Shown: positions 8,027 to 17,140, counted from the stretch's first letter. The stretch is 64,000 nt of DNA from Kordia sp965283645 (GCF_965283645.1 NZ_CBDIPG010000001.1:3162001-3226000); one strand, 5' to 3'. Translations and numbers: made by a program. The notes: generated from the sequence alone by a model not told the origin.

Positions 8027-8686
8027 ATGCAAGGAATACCAGTACCAGTTAAAAATGTAAATATATATGCATATTTTAACCCAACAGAACCTTTACAAGA
8101 ACTAGTAATTGAAGGCGCTACAGGAACTTATACTGTAGGAACCTTAACAACTAACATATTTTATAACTTAGACTTAAATGACGACGGAAAACGTGTAAAT
8201 CCATTACAGGTACATGGCAGATATTATGCTACATTTGAATATGAAGGAAGTAAAAAATCTATTACAACCGTATGGATGTTCTGTTTAGACAATTCAGATA
8301 CACCAAAATTTGGTCGTACAATCAGCTTATTCCATTCTGATGACGCAAACGATACAGCTACACCAGCTATTGTAGATCAATCAGATTATATTAAACTTAC
8401 GCCATTACACGATATTACAGTAAGTCAATTATTTCCACCACCAGCTATTGGACAACGAACTTTAATTGAACACGGAACAGGGAATATTATTGGAACTAGA
8501 ATTGGAACTCCACATCTTATGGGTGTTGAAGTAGACAATGGTGAACTAGTTGGTAAATTTGCGCCAGGAATGAAACGAATTATTATTAGTGGACGAACTG
8601 ATAGTGGTGAATTAATTTCAAGAACTGATTTAACCGTAATTTCTAATGGCAAACCTGCTATATTTTTAAGAACATTTCCATCATAA
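8027..8686 (+). CDS. Protein of unknown function, partner of the stefin-like gene
   Basis: 219 aa, no signal peptide or membrane segment. It is beta-rich throughout (VNIYAYFNPTEPLQELVIEG, GRYYATFEYEGSKKSITTVW), with a possible immunoglobulin-like end (KRIIISGRTDSGELISRTDLTVI). No family was recognised. It starts 12 nt after the stefin-like gene and ends at a strong bidirectional terminator, so the two genes form a closed two-gene unit and probably act together. Confidence 0.75.
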   Translation: MQGIPVPVKNVNIYAYFNPTEPLQELVIEGATGTYTVGTLTTNIFYNLDLNDDGKRVNPLQVHGRYYATFEYEGSKKSITTVWMFCLDNSDTPKFGRTISLFHSDDANDTATPAIVDQSDYIKLTPLHDITVSQLFPPPAIGQRTLIEHGTGNIIGTRIGTPHLMGVEVDNGELVGKFAPGMKRIIISGRTDSGELISRTDLTVISNGKPAIFLRTFPS

Positions 8687-8713
8687 GATTTAAAAGTTCT
8701 TTTAAAATTTTAT

Positions 8714-8754
8714 AAAAAAACCTCTAAGAAACTAATACTTCTTAGAGGTTTTTT
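8714..8754. terminator. Bidirectional Rho-independent terminator
   Basis: A perfect 10-bp stem CCTCTAAGAA/TTCTTAGAGG with an 8-nt loop is flanked by an A tract on the left and six Ts on the right. It closes the two-gene stefin-like operon. Confidence 0.85.
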
Positions 8755-8783
8755 GTGGTATATAGTTCTCTATGTTTTTAAAC

Positions 8784-8820
8784 ATAAAAAAGCGCAATTT
8801 ATACTGAAATTACGCTTTTG
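8784..8820 (-). terminator. Rho-independent terminator of the DUF4249 gene
   Basis: A stem of about 12 bp (AAAGCGCAATTT with AAATTACGCTTT, one mismatch) is followed on the minus strand by a T tract. It ends the leftward DUF4249/receptor operon. Confidence 0.75.
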
Positions 8821-8867
8821 GTTGAATGCAAATACATTCGAATTAAATAAACTAATTAAGAGTTTTT

Positions 8868-9716
8868 TTATTGAAATGTATAGGTAACTTGATCAAATTC
8901 TGTAACTCTAAAATACCCAAAAGCATAATTAGCTTCATTGGTTGTGTTGACGCAATTTCCTCTAATTTCTGCGGGCGTTACCGAAAATGGATCACCGCCA
9001 GAATCGTATTGTTCTACAAGTAATGATACATAATTGTAGTAACGTTGCGAAATTCCGTATAGTTGTATGCTTACAGTATCACCTGGATTGTATTCTGCTT
9101 CAGGATCTTCATCATCTCTTTCTTTTTCAAAGAATTCTTCTTGCTCATTTCCGTTGGTAAATTCGTCTGATTGTGTTTCTAATTCTGCAAATAAATCAAC
9201 ATCTTCTTTGTTTCGAAACAAGTAATAGTTATCAACATCTGCCGGATCATTAAAGTATATCGTAACATCTAATACTTCATCGTCAAATCCGCCTTCTAAC
9301 GATTGTTCAACACTGTTTATAGGCGTTACAGACATTAATTGCTCCGTTGCTGTGTAGGTTTCTCCATCATGAATTACCTCTAACGTGTATGAATCATTTA
9401 ATACAGGAACGAAATTGTTTATGGTATATGTTCCATCATTCTGATCTGTAAAATTGTACACTGCAGTTGAGTTGTTGTTTGTCACTTTTACAGAAGCACC
9501 AATAACGCTTGTGTTTTGTGTAGTATCAAAAAACGGTGTTGATGTACTTAATTTTATAGTTTGATTGTTCCCTGTTGTTCCTTTTTCCCAATCTAAAGAA
9601 GCTTCAATCACCAAACGTGGTGCCGCTTCAGGAACATCAACATCAACTTTGTCATCACATGCTACAAATGTGATGAATAGTGCTAAGATTGCTGTTAATT
9701 TTATATATTTTTTCAT
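8868..9716 (-). CDS. DUF4249 family lipoprotein
   Basis: 282 aa with a lipoprotein signal (MKKYIKLTAILALFITFVACDD, Cys 20 as the lipid site). The mature protein starts with the DUF4249 pattern PRLVIEASLDW followed by beta-rich sequence ending near FGYFRVTEFDQVTYTF. DUF4249 proteins are encoded next to TonB-dependent receptors in Bacteroidota and are thought to be surface partners of them. Here it begins 4 nt after the receptor stop, clearly one operon. An acidic stretch (FFEKERDDEDPEAEYNPGD) sits in the middle. The substrate is unknown. Confidence 0.9.
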   Translation of the reverse strand: MKKYIKLTAILALFITFVACDDKVDVDVPEAAPRLVIEASLDWEKGTTGNNQTIKLSTSTPFFDTTQNTSVIGASVKVTNNNSTAVYNFTDQNDGTYTINNFVPVLNDSYTLEVIHDGETYTATEQLMSVTPINSVEQSLEGGFDDEVLDVTIYFNDPADVDNYYLFRNKEDVDLFAELETQSDEFTNGNEQEEFFEKERDDEDPEAEYNPGDTVSIQLYGISQRYYNYVSLLVEQYDSGGDPFSVTPAEIRGNCVNTTNEANYAFGYFRVTEFDQVTYTFQ

Positions 9717-9720
9717 GTGC

Positions 9721-12099
9721 TTAAAATTTAAAATTATACGTTATCGATGGAATAAAACTTCCAAAAATTGAGAGTCTTCGTGCTTCGTTTACACCTGTAT
9801 CAAAATCTTGTGTAAATGAAATTGATGCCGCGTTTCTTCTCGCATATGCATTATACACACCAAAAACCCATTCGCTTTGCCAGCGTCTGTTTTTGTTTTT
9901 ACTTGGTGTAAACGTTGCTGATAAATCAAGTCTGTGATATGCAGGTAAACGATTGGCATTTCGTTCGTCAAAACTAGCAATGGAAATACCTTCATATTCG
10001 TATTGTCCGTTTGGATACGTTACAGGACGACCAGTTTGATACACAAAGTTTGCGCTAAAACGCCATTTTTCATTAAAATCGTAACTTCCTGTTATAGAAA
10101 TATCGTGCGTTCTGTCATATGGTGTATTGTACCAGTTTCCACGGTTAATTCCTGGTCCGCCAGCATTTCCACCAAGCGCTCTTTGCTCAGATTTTGATAG
10201 TGTATAGGCAAACCAACCTTTGAATTTTCCTTTGTTTTTTCTGAATAATACTTCTAAACCATACGCTCTTGCTTCTCCGTTTAAAATTTCAGTTTCAATA
10301 TTATTAGTTCCAATGAGGTCAGAACCATCAATATAATCAATTCGATTGTCTACATTTTTATAATACGTTTCTAACTCTAACGAGTATTTTTTGTCGTTGA
10401 AATTTTTATAATATCCAACCGCAAATTGATTCGATTTTTGTGGTTTAATGTACCGTCCACTTGGCGCCCAAACATCTAATGGCGTTACCGAAACCGTGTT
10501 AGATAATAAATGTACATATTGAACCGATCGTGTGTAACTTGCCTTTACCGAAGATTCGTCATTGAGTTGGTATGAAAGTCCAAGTCTTGGTTCAAGGTTT
10601 GCAAATGTTTTGATGCTTTCGCTCTTTTTATAATCTGTAGTGCTTATTTCTTCGCCTTCTTCATAAATACCGATTTCATTGTTGTATACAACAGGCAAAT
10701 CATTTGCGTAGTTAGCCAATGCTTGTCCGCCCAAACGACTAAAAGTACTGAAACGCAAACCGTATTGTGCTGTTAATTTGTCTGTCAATTCATGTTCGGC
10801 ACTAATGTAAGCCGCCGCTTCAAACGCTCTTTTTTGATCAAGTTTTCTAAAGTTAATTGACGAACTTGGATCTGAAGGTCGTACTTCTCCCGGATTGAAG
10901 TTGTATGAAATTCCGCTTACACCAAAATCAAGCTTTAATTTATCACTTGCATAATAGCGTAAATCATACTTTACGTTAAAGTTTTCAATATCTGCAACCC
11001 AATCTAACTTTATAAAATCGAGAATAATTTCATAATCGTATTTACTGTAGATTAATGATAAGTTTGAGAAGAGTTTTTCATTGAATACATGATTCCAACG
11101 CAAGTTGGCCGATGTGTTTCCGTATCTGTTTTTGATGAATTTTGAAATGTCAAAAATATCTCTTCCAAAGTATCCAGAAAGATAGATTCGATTGTTTTCA
11201 TTGATTTCGTAATTCGTTTTTAGGTTTAAATCGTAAAACGAAATTTTATCGTCTTTTATTTCTTCAATCAATGGCATAAACAAGTGTGCATACGACGTTC
11301 GTCCGGCAACTAAGAAAGATCCTTTTTTATTAAACATTGGACCTTCAACCGCCAAACGACTTGATATGATCCCGACACCACCATTAACTTCTAAGTTTTT
11401 ACTGTTTCCGTCTTTCTGGCGTACATCTAACACGGAAGAAATTCGTCCTCCAAATTTTGCAGGAATATCGCCTTTATATAGTTTAATATCTTTTATCGCA
11501 TCAGCATTAAACACCGAGAAAAAACCAAAAAAGTGTGATGTATTGTAGATAATTGCTTCATCTAACAACACCAAATTTTGATCGGCCGCACCACCACGAA
11601 CGTTGAATCCGCCAGTTCCTTCTCCAGCATTGGTAACACCTGGCAACATCTGAATGGATTTAATTACATCTACTTCACCTAAAACGACTGGCATTTGTTT
11701 TATGGTTGCCGCATTTAGTTTAGAAACACTCATTTGTGGTTTTCTAATGTTGACACGTTCAGATTCTTCCGCTTCAATAACTACTGCGTCTAAAGACGTT
11801 GATGCTTCATTGATTTCTAAATTTACTGTTTGATCCACCGTTAAGTTAACTTCTTTCGTAATGGTTTTGTATCCAATAAACGAAATTACTAACGTGTAGG
11901 TTCCTTTTGGTGCAGTTAACGAATAGAAACCGTATTCATTGGTTACAGCTCCGTTGGTTGTTCCTTTTAAATATACGGTAGCACCAAGCAAGGTTTCCCC
12001 GTTTTTTTTGTCTTTAATGGTTCCGCTTACGCTAAATTTTTCTTGCGCAAAGAGAAATGTACTCATTAAAAGACAAATCCAGATAACACTGTTTTTCAT
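9721..12099 (-). CDS. TonB-dependent receptor with carboxypeptidase-like domain
   Basis: 792 aa from MKNSVIWICLLMSTFLFAQ; a longer in-frame extension upstream lacks sense because the signal peptide would be internal. A carboxypeptidase regulatory-like domain covers about residues 20-105 (GTIKDKKNGETLLGATVYL), the plug about 125-235 (GGFNVRGGAADQNLVLLDEA), then a beta-barrel to the C-terminal aromatic strand SITYNFKF. Outer-membrane import of an unknown substrate. It is followed by a DUF4249 lipoprotein, its usual partner. No STN domain, so it is not linked to a FecR-type switch. A TATTTTTG sequence at 12187-12194 on the minus strand could be its -7 element. Confidence 0.92.
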   Translation of the reverse strand: MKNSVIWICLLMSTFLFAQEKFSVSGTIKDKKNGETLLGATVYLKGTTNGAVTNEYGFYSLTAPKGTYTLVISFIGYKTITKEVNLTVDQTVNLEINEASTSLDAVVIEAEESERVNIRKPQMSVSKLNAATIKQMPVVLGEVDVIKSIQMLPGVTNAGEGTGGFNVRGGAADQNLVLLDEAIIYNTSHFFGFFSVFNADAIKDIKLYKGDIPAKFGGRISSVLDVRQKDGNSKNLEVNGGVGIISSRLAVEGPMFNKKGSFLVAGRTSYAHLFMPLIEEIKDDKISFYDLNLKTNYEINENNRIYLSGYFGRDIFDISKFIKNRYGNTSANLRWNHVFNEKLFSNLSLIYSKYDYEIILDFIKLDWVADIENFNVKYDLRYYASDKLKLDFGVSGISYNFNPGEVRPSDPSSSINFRKLDQKRAFEAAAYISAEHELTDKLTAQYGLRFSTFSRLGGQALANYANDLPVVYNNEIGIYEEGEEISTTDYKKSESIKTFANLEPRLGLSYQLNDESSVKASYTRSVQYVHLLSNTVSVTPLDVWAPSGRYIKPQKSNQFAVGYYKNFNDKKYSLELETYYKNVDNRIDYIDGSDLIGTNNIETEILNGEARAYGLEVLFRKNKGKFKGWFAYTLSKSEQRALGGNAGGPGINRGNWYNTPYDRTHDISITGSYDFNEKWRFSANFVYQTGRPVTYPNGQYEYEGISIASFDERNANRLPAYHRLDLSATFTPSKNKNRRWQSEWVFGVYNAYARRNAASISFTQDFDTGVNEARRLSIFGSFIPSITYNFKF

Positions 12100-12422
12100 T
12101 GTTTTTATATATTTTCTGATTGATATTCTACAGCTATTGACAACTGATAAAATAAAAGGTTGCACGATTAACAAATTTTTAAGTCACAAAAATAAACTTC
12201 TCAAAGCGTAGGATGTAGTTTATAAACTTTTTTTTAACTAAAGTATTATAAAATCAAGGTTACCGATTATCGAATGAACTAAACCGTTCCTAAAACTACT
12301 CTATATAATTAATCACTTGTATTTCATCTTTGTTACCATAATTACGTAATGATACAACCATCAAAGGCGGAAACCGAAAAGCCTTTTTATAAAAGAGTAG
12401 GAAATTATTAAAGTAAATAATT
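12100..12422. other. 323-bp divergent intergenic region
   Basis: It contains a -7-like TATTTTTG reading left toward the TonB receptor (12187-12194) and, at its right end, the second copy of the conserved leader element. Nothing else is recognisable. Confidence 0.4.
12363..12403 (+). promoter_or_regulatory. Conserved leader hairpin element, copy 2
   Basis: AAAGGCGG AAACCG AAAAGCCTT, then AAAAGAGTAGGAA, 19 nt before the ATG. AAGGC pairs perfectly with GCCTT, and GG/CC can form an inner mini-helix. The same order and spacing occurs upstream of the stefin-like gene. Pairing is conserved while loop bases differ, which favours a structured RNA. Confidence 0.45.
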
Positions 12423-13658
12423 ATGGAAAATACAAAAAACTGTAATCAAACAAGACTTATAAAAGGAACGTATTCTTGTGATAATTTTTCAGATGTATAT
12501 GTTGGAGACTGTAACGGTGTTCATAAAAAAATAGCAAAAAGTAGCACATTAGCATCTGTAGATTTTGAAGCAAAAGCAAGCTGTAACGGCTACTTATACT
12601 TTGTGTGTTGGAGTGATGATGCTGGTTTAAATGGGTTATTAGCTGAATTACACGGATCCAATAAAGTACTTTCGGGCGCACATTCAAAATGGGAAGTGTA
12701 TCCAACAGGAATTGATTTCGATACTGAAGCAACAAGACCTTCAGAAGCAATTGTAAATGAACAATTGAAAAAAGCAACTTGTAAAAAATGGAAAGCTGTT
12801 ACGGAAGGACCGAACAACGATGCGACTATTTTTAGAGATTATCCGAATATTGCGGATAAGGCGCATTTTATTTGGTTCGATTCGAAAAAAAGTTCGGGAA
12901 CAAATGCACCATTTTCAGGATTTAATCATGATGAGTTTTTAATTTTTAGATTTCCTGTAAAGGAATTGTTTAGAGAAGAATGTTATAATTGCGATTTGGA
13001 TTGTGAATGTAAAGATGACTGCTGTTGTTCCGTTTGTGAAGAAACAATTAGTGAGGAGCAAAAAGTACTGAAAGCAGAAGCATTACGTAAAACTTTTGTG
13101 ATAAAAGGAAAAGAAAACAATACAAAAAGATGTAAAACGCCATATGCTAGTATCGCTTGTTCTACACTCGATTTACCAACCTTAGAACCTTGCTTCTACT
13201 TGCATTGGGGCGATGGACCACAAGATCAAATGGGAACACGTGACCAAGAAGTATTGTACATCACAGCATGTAATCCATATGGAAATTTACGCTTTAGAGG
13301 ATTGACAATTACAAAAGTTACTATTGTGGCTAAAAGAAAAGTTTTTAACCCTGGAAATCATGGTGGCACCATATCAACTCCTGGTATTGTAATTACACCT
13401 GTACGTGATGTAATTGAAAAGGAGAAAGCAACATCTATTTCTGAGGCACACAACACAATTCAGTTGATTCCAAATCGTTTGATTCGCTTTGGAGATTTGT
13501 GCGGATGCGCATGTGCAAGTCAGGCCTTATACTTATCCATTCAAAATGCAGTAGCACGAGATTATGAAATTCATGTGGAATATTGTATTGATCAAATAGA
13601 AATTAATCAAGACAATACGGGAAAAACACTGTTTCCTATTACACTAATAAAGAGTTAA
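12423..13658 (+). CDS. Cys-rich protein of unknown function
   Basis: 411 aa, no signal peptide. Unremarkable beta-rich flanks enclose a dense cysteine knot-like segment at residues 187-205 (CYNCDLDCECKDDCCCSVC), which could bind metal. Additional Cys occur near the N-terminus (CNQTRLIKGTYSC) and near the C-terminus (FGDLCGCACASQ). No family was recognised. The mRNA leader shares an element with that of the stefin-like gene, so the two may be controlled together. A lipoprotein gene follows 59 nt later beyond a hairpin. Confidence 0.75.
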   Translation: MENTKNCNQTRLIKGTYSCDNFSDVYVGDCNGVHKKIAKSSTLASVDFEAKASCNGYLYFVCWSDDAGLNGLLAELHGSNKVLSGAHSKWEVYPTGIDFDTEATRPSEAIVNEQLKKATCKKWKAVTEGPNNDATIFRDYPNIADKAHFIWFDSKKSSGTNAPFSGFNHDEFLIFRFPVKELFREECYNCDLDCECKDDCCCSVCEETISEEQKVLKAEALRKTFVIKGKENNTKRCKTPYASIACSTLDLPTLEPCFYLHWGDGPQDQMGTRDQEVLYITACNPYGNLRFRGLTITKVTIVAKRKVFNPGNHGGTISTPGIVITPVRDVIEKEKATSISEAHNTIQLIPNRLIRFGDLCGCACASQALYLSIQNAVARDYEIHVEYCIDQIEINQDNTGKTLFPITLIKS

Positions 13659-13677
13659 TTATAAATTTTAAAAAAAC

Positions 13678-13703
13678 GTTCCGCTTGTTTGCGCAGGCGG
13701 AAC
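13678..13703. other. Hairpin between two genes
   Basis: GTTCCGCTTG pairs with CAGGCGGAAC over 10 bp (one G-T) with a 6-nt loop. An A tract precedes it and no T tract follows, so on the plus strand it is not a classical terminator. It may be a processing or stability element between the Cys-rich gene and the lipoprotein gene. Confidence 0.4.
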
Positions 13704-13717
13704 ATAATAATACGATT

Positions 13718-14242
13718 ATGAAAACAAATATTACATATTTAACAATTTTATTCTTACTTTTAGTAATCTATTCATGTGATGATGTTATCCCAGAAACTGC
13801 TTTGTGTATAGATGATGCTATTACAATGGAAAAAAACTATGTGATGCTTAAAGGTTTTGACAAGAATCCAAACCATGATAATAGAATTATTTCATTTACA
13901 CATGAGCAGATGGAAAGTAATTTAAACTACCTAACGGCACAAGCTGAAAAAAGAGGTATTTCGGAAGAAGAGCTAGGGTTTAGAGTTTATTTTGCTGCAA
14001 AAAAAGAAGAGTCTTTCGTCAAAGGAAAACTTAAATCTATTGGTTCTGAAGAAGAAGCTTATTCAACAGTGTTTTTTGTTGCAACTATAAAAGGAGAATC
14101 GGAAGATGCTAATGATTATAAAAATATATATGAAATTCCTGCTTTAAATTATGGAGGTTCAAGAAGGCCGCCAAATAACCCATATAACCCAGATCCAGGA
14201 CAACGTTGTCCAATTATAGAGCAAAATGTTCATGCTCATTAA
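13718..14242 (+). CDS. Small lipoprotein of unknown function
   Basis: 174 aa from MKTNITYLTILFLLLVIYSCDD, a lipoprotein signal with the lipid Cys at about residue 20. An in-frame start further upstream is rejected because it falls in the preceding hairpin. The mature region is charged and ends with a Pro/Asn-rich tail (SRRPPNNPYNPDPGQ). No family was recognised. It is followed 18 nt later by a sensor operon and may belong to it. Confidence 0.7.
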   Translation: MKTNITYLTILFLLLVIYSCDDVIPETALCIDDAITMEKNYVMLKGFDKNPNHDNRIISFTHEQMESNLNYLTAQAEKRGISEEELGFRVYFAAKKEESFVKGKLKSIGSEEEAYSTVFFVATIKGESEDANDYKNIYEIPALNYGGSRRPPNNPYNPDPGQRCPIIEQNVHAH

Positions 14243-14260
14243 AACTAACCTAAATAAAAT

Positions 14261-14878
14261 ATGATTCTTATCTTTTTTTTATGCTTTCAAATAGCTGCTT
14301 TAGTCGCAGCTATTTGGTATTGGCATTCTTATAAAGATACAACACAGCGTTATTTTTTGTGGTTTTTGATATATGTAGTTAGTCATGAAGTTTTAGGACT
14401 TCTATACCAACGAGTATTTGATAATAATAATGATATACTTTACAATATTTTCACATTGGTTTCTTTTCCATTTTACTGCTGCTGGTTTTATAAAATTCTA
14501 CAGAAACGTAAATGGTTAGTGTATGTATTATCAACTGCTTTTGCCATTGCATTTTTAAATGATATTGTTAACATAAACCCTTTTGATTATTTGTATTTGA
14601 ATCCAATCATTATTGGCGCTTTTTGCATTTTAGTCTTAACCATAAGTTACTTTGTAGAATTACTAAATAAAGATGCTATCACAACTTTTGCTAGCTCACA
14701 AAAATTCTGGATTGTTACTGGATTGTTTTCTTTTTATATAGGATTACTTCCACTATTATTATTTCATAGTTACTTGAGCTATGAAGGATATTTTTACGAA
14801 ACAGTCATTACGGTATTAAATGCCGTTTTATATAGTTGTTACCTTAAAAGTTTTATATGCCTGAAAAAGAAGATATAG
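14261..14878 (+). CDS. Multi-spanning membrane protein linked to histidine kinase
   Basis: 205 aa with about six or seven hydrophobic segments (for example MILIFFLCFQIAALVAAIWYW and IIGAFCILVLTISYFV). No catalytic motif. It overlaps the kinase gene by 22 nt, so translation is coupled. Such membrane proteins placed before LytS-type kinases probably act as the sensory membrane part, since the kinase itself has only one membrane span. That role is inferred from position. Confidence 0.7.
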   Translation: MILIFFLCFQIAALVAAIWYWHSYKDTTQRYFLWFLIYVVSHEVLGLLYQRVFDNNNDILYNIFTLVSFPFYCCWFYKILQKRKWLVYVLSTAFAIAFLNDIVNINPFDYLYLNPIIIGAFCILVLTISYFVELLNKDAITTFASSQKFWIVTGLFSFYIGLLPLLLFHSYLSYEGYFYETVITVLNAVLYSCYLKSFICLKKKI

Positions 14879-15672
14879 GAGAGTTTTATACTGTAGAAGA
14901 AATTTTCTTTTTACTATCAGGCACTGCCTTGTTAATTGCAGTAGCTGTTGTAATTCTATTTTACGTATTCATTACACGTAAGAATAAATTATTAACGGAT
15001 AAAGCAATGTCTATTAATAGTTATGAAAAGAAAATGATTGAGCTAGAATTGCACGCGTTACGATCGCAGATGAATCCGCATTTTGTACATAATTCGCTCA
15101 ACGCGATTCAATATTATATTCAACTCAACGATATTGATCAATCTGAGAATTATTTGACACGTTTTTCAAAATTGGTGCGTCAGTTTTTTGACTATTCGCG
15201 CAAGCAATTAATCAGTATTGAAGAAGAAATAGACTTGATTTCTAATTATTTATCACTTGAAAAATTACGCTTTGAAGACAAACTTTCGTATGAAATTATT
15301 TGTGACGAAACAGTAGACAAAGAAGCTTCCATTCCATCCATGGTATTGCAACCAATTGTAGAAAATGCGGTAAATCATGGCATTTTTCATAAAAAAACTG
15401 CTGGAAAAGTGACCATTACATTTTCGCAACTTTCAGAAGATACGTTTTGTGTAGTAGTGAAAGATGATGGTATTGGCATTAAACAATCTAAAAAATTAGC
15501 TAAAAACATAATTAAAAATCATGATTCTCATTCTTCTGAAGTGTTGGACGAACGTCTAAAATTATTAGAACAAATTGATAATTGGCATGTGGAATATACC
15601 ATTAAAGATCGTTCCGAATTTGGCAATGAACAAGGAACACTTGTTACCCTAATTTTTAAACTACCAAACTAG
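14857..15672 (+). CDS. LytS-type sensor histidine kinase
   Basis: 271 aa. One membrane segment (about residues 17-40) is followed by a coiled linker and a His_kinase domain with the phospho-acceptor His in MNPHFVHNSLNAIQYY (about residue 80). The ATP-binding part has an N box PIVENAVNHGI (about 170-180) and a G box DDGIGIKQS. It starts within the preceding membrane gene and stops 1 nt before the response regulator. It should phosphorylate the LytTR regulator encoded next. Confidence 0.88.
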   Translation: MPEKEDIGEFYTVEEIFFLLSGTALLIAVAVVILFYVFITRKNKLLTDKAMSINSYEKKMIELELHALRSQMNPHFVHNSLNAIQYYIQLNDIDQSENYLTRFSKLVRQFFDYSRKQLISIEEEIDLISNYLSLEKLRFEDKLSYEIICDETVDKEASIPSMVLQPIVENAVNHGIFHKKTAGKVTITFSQLSEDTFCVVVKDDGIGIKQSKKLAKNIIKNHDSHSSEVLDERLKLLEQIDNWHVEYTIKDRSEFGNEQGTLVTLIFKLPN

Positions 15673-15673
15673 C

Positions 15674-16420
15674 ATGACTGTAACTGCAATTCTTATTGAC
15701 GATGAATACAAATCGTTAGCAATTTTAAAAAACAAACTGGAGCGTTTGTGCCCAAATGTGAATGTTATCGGAGAAACGCAAGATCCGGAAGAAGCCATTG
15801 AATTGATCGAACAATTAAATCCTCAATTGGTCTTTTTAGATATTGCCATGCCAGGCATGAATGGTTTTGAAGTGTTGCAAAAAATTTCACAACCACAATT
15901 TGAAGTCATTTTTGTAACCGCTTTTGATAAGTATGGAATTGAAGCCATTAAACATTGTGCTATTGGCTACATTGTAAAACCAATTGACAGCCAAGATTTA
16001 ATTCAGGCAGTTGCAGTTGCTACGCAGAATATTTCGGATAAAACAGCCTTGCAAAAGAACAAGCAGTTGATTGAAAATTTAGGCATTCAATCATTTCAAC
16101 AAAAGAAAGTTGTGATTCCTTCGCAAGATGGTTTAGAGTTTGTAAAAATTGAAGATATTATTCACTGTCAAGGAACCGATGGTTATACCAAAATTTATTT
16201 TCAAAATGATAAACCAATTATGAGTTCGTACAGTATTGGGCATTTTTTTAAGCTTTTAAAGCATAAAGATTTTTACCTCATTCACAAATCGCATCTAATC
16301 AATATCAATTATATTTTAAAGTATTTAAATGAAGGTTATGTGGTTTTGCAAGACAATTATAAGTTGCCAGTTTCCAGGAATAAGCGCACGGATTTTTTGA
16401 ATATGATTCGGAGTGAATAA
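15674..16420 (+). CDS. LytTR response regulator
   Basis: 248 aa. The receiver domain (residues about 3-120) has acidic residues in ILIDDE, the phospho-acceptor Asp in LVFLDIAMPGMNGFEVL and the conserved Lys in YIVKPID. A LytTR DNA-binding domain follows at about 145-245 (IHCQGTDGYTKIYF, FYLIHKSHLININYI). It is the last gene of the three-gene operon and the output partner of the LytS-type kinase. Confidence 0.92.
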   Translation: MTVTAILIDDEYKSLAILKNKLERLCPNVNVIGETQDPEEAIELIEQLNPQLVFLDIAMPGMNGFEVLQKISQPQFEVIFVTAFDKYGIEAIKHCAIGYIVKPIDSQDLIQAVAVATQNISDKTALQKNKQLIENLGIQSFQQKKVVIPSQDGLEFVKIEDIIHCQGTDGYTKIYFQNDKPIMSSYSIGHFFKLLKHKDFYLIHKSHLININYILKYLNEGYVVLQDNYKLPVSRNKRTDFLNMIRSE

Positions 16421-16467
16421 TGTAGTAATTTGAAAATGGCTGTTGAGAAAATTTTAAGTTCATTATT

Positions 16468-16532
16468 GTCATTCCTGCGAAGGCAGGAATCCATTCTTCC
16501 CTAAATAGATTCCGCAACAAGTGTGGAATGAC
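16468..16532. repeat. Short dispersed element with terminal inverted repeats
   Basis: 65 bp bounded by GTCATTCC and GGAATGAC, with an inner hairpin CATTCCTGCGAAGGCAGGAAT. Read on the minus strand it gives the sequence WIPAFAGMT, a well-known false peptide produced by a dispersed repeat found in many genomes. It lies between convergent genes and looks like a MITE-like or palindromic unit. Confidence 0.6.
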
Positions 16533-16554
16533 ATATTTTATCAAAAGTATATCA

Positions 16555-16586
16555 CAAAAAAAAGACCTTCATTTCTGAAAGTCTTT
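16555..16586 (-). terminator. Rho-independent terminator of OmpH-like gene
   Basis: AAAGAC pairs with GTCTTT, extended by an inner TTCA/TGAA helix. On the minus strand a long T tract follows. It lies 30 nt after the stop of the OmpH-like gene. Confidence 0.7.
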
Positions 16587-16615
16587 CTAGTTTGAATCTT
16601 GTATGTATGTTGAAA

Positions 16616-17140
16616 TTATTTCTTTTCAGCGGCGTACTTTTCGTTTAGCTTGTCTAAGAGAATTTTTGTAATATCACTTTCTTCTTTTCCGTAATAAACT
16701 GTTCCAACGTATTCGTTTTTACCAAGAATGTAATCGTATCCGTTTGTTTTTCCGTATTCGGCAACGAAGTCTTTTACTTTATTTAGTAAAGAGTCGTTTA
16801 ATGCTTGACTTTCTTCAGAAATTGCTTTTTCAGAAATTTGATATTGCTGTTGCAACATTCCTTGCTTTTGTTGCAATTGTCCCATCAACTCATCTTGTTT
16901 CGCCTTTGACATTTTTGCCGCTTTCATTTGTGCAGTTTGAACTTCCAATTGAAAAGCGCGCCCAATACTGTCATTATATTTTTGGAAATTTTCAATTTTC
17001 CCTTTTATTTTTGCTTCCAAATCTTTTTTCTCTTGGTATTCATTTACCAATTCAGAATTGTCAACAAAAGCAATTTTTGCCGATTCTTGACAAGAATACA
17101 ATCCGAAAGCAACAACTGCTAAAACGATTAATTTTTTCAT
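16616..17140 (-). CDS. OmpH/Skp family periplasmic chaperone, lipoprotein form
   Basis: 174 aa. The signal MKKLIVLAVVAFGLYSCQES has a Cys at residue 17 and reads as a lipoprotein signal. The following sequence is a long helical hairpin rich in Lys, Glu and Gln (KKDLEAKIKGKIENFQKY, QLQQKQGMLQQQYQISEKA), as in Skp/OmpH, with the start of the fold at KIAFVDNSELVNEY and the end at YGKEESDITKILLDKLNEKY. By family it holds unfolded outer-membrane proteins in the periplasm. A well-matched promoter lies about 85 nt upstream. Confidence 0.88.
   Translation of the reverse strand: MKKLIVLAVVAFGLYSCQESAKIAFVDNSELVNEYQEKKDLEAKIKGKIENFQKYNDSIGRAFQLEVQTAQMKAAKMSKAKQDELMGQLQQKQGMLQQQYQISEKAISEESQALNDSLLNKVKDFVAEYGKTNGYDYILGKNEYVGTVYYGKEESDITKILLDKLNEKYAAEKK

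Noticed and set aside
16305..16544. 79-aa minus-strand frame containing WIPAFAGMT
   Set aside because: It lies across the end of the LytTR regulator and the dispersed palindromic unit; this peptide is a known by-product of such repeats.
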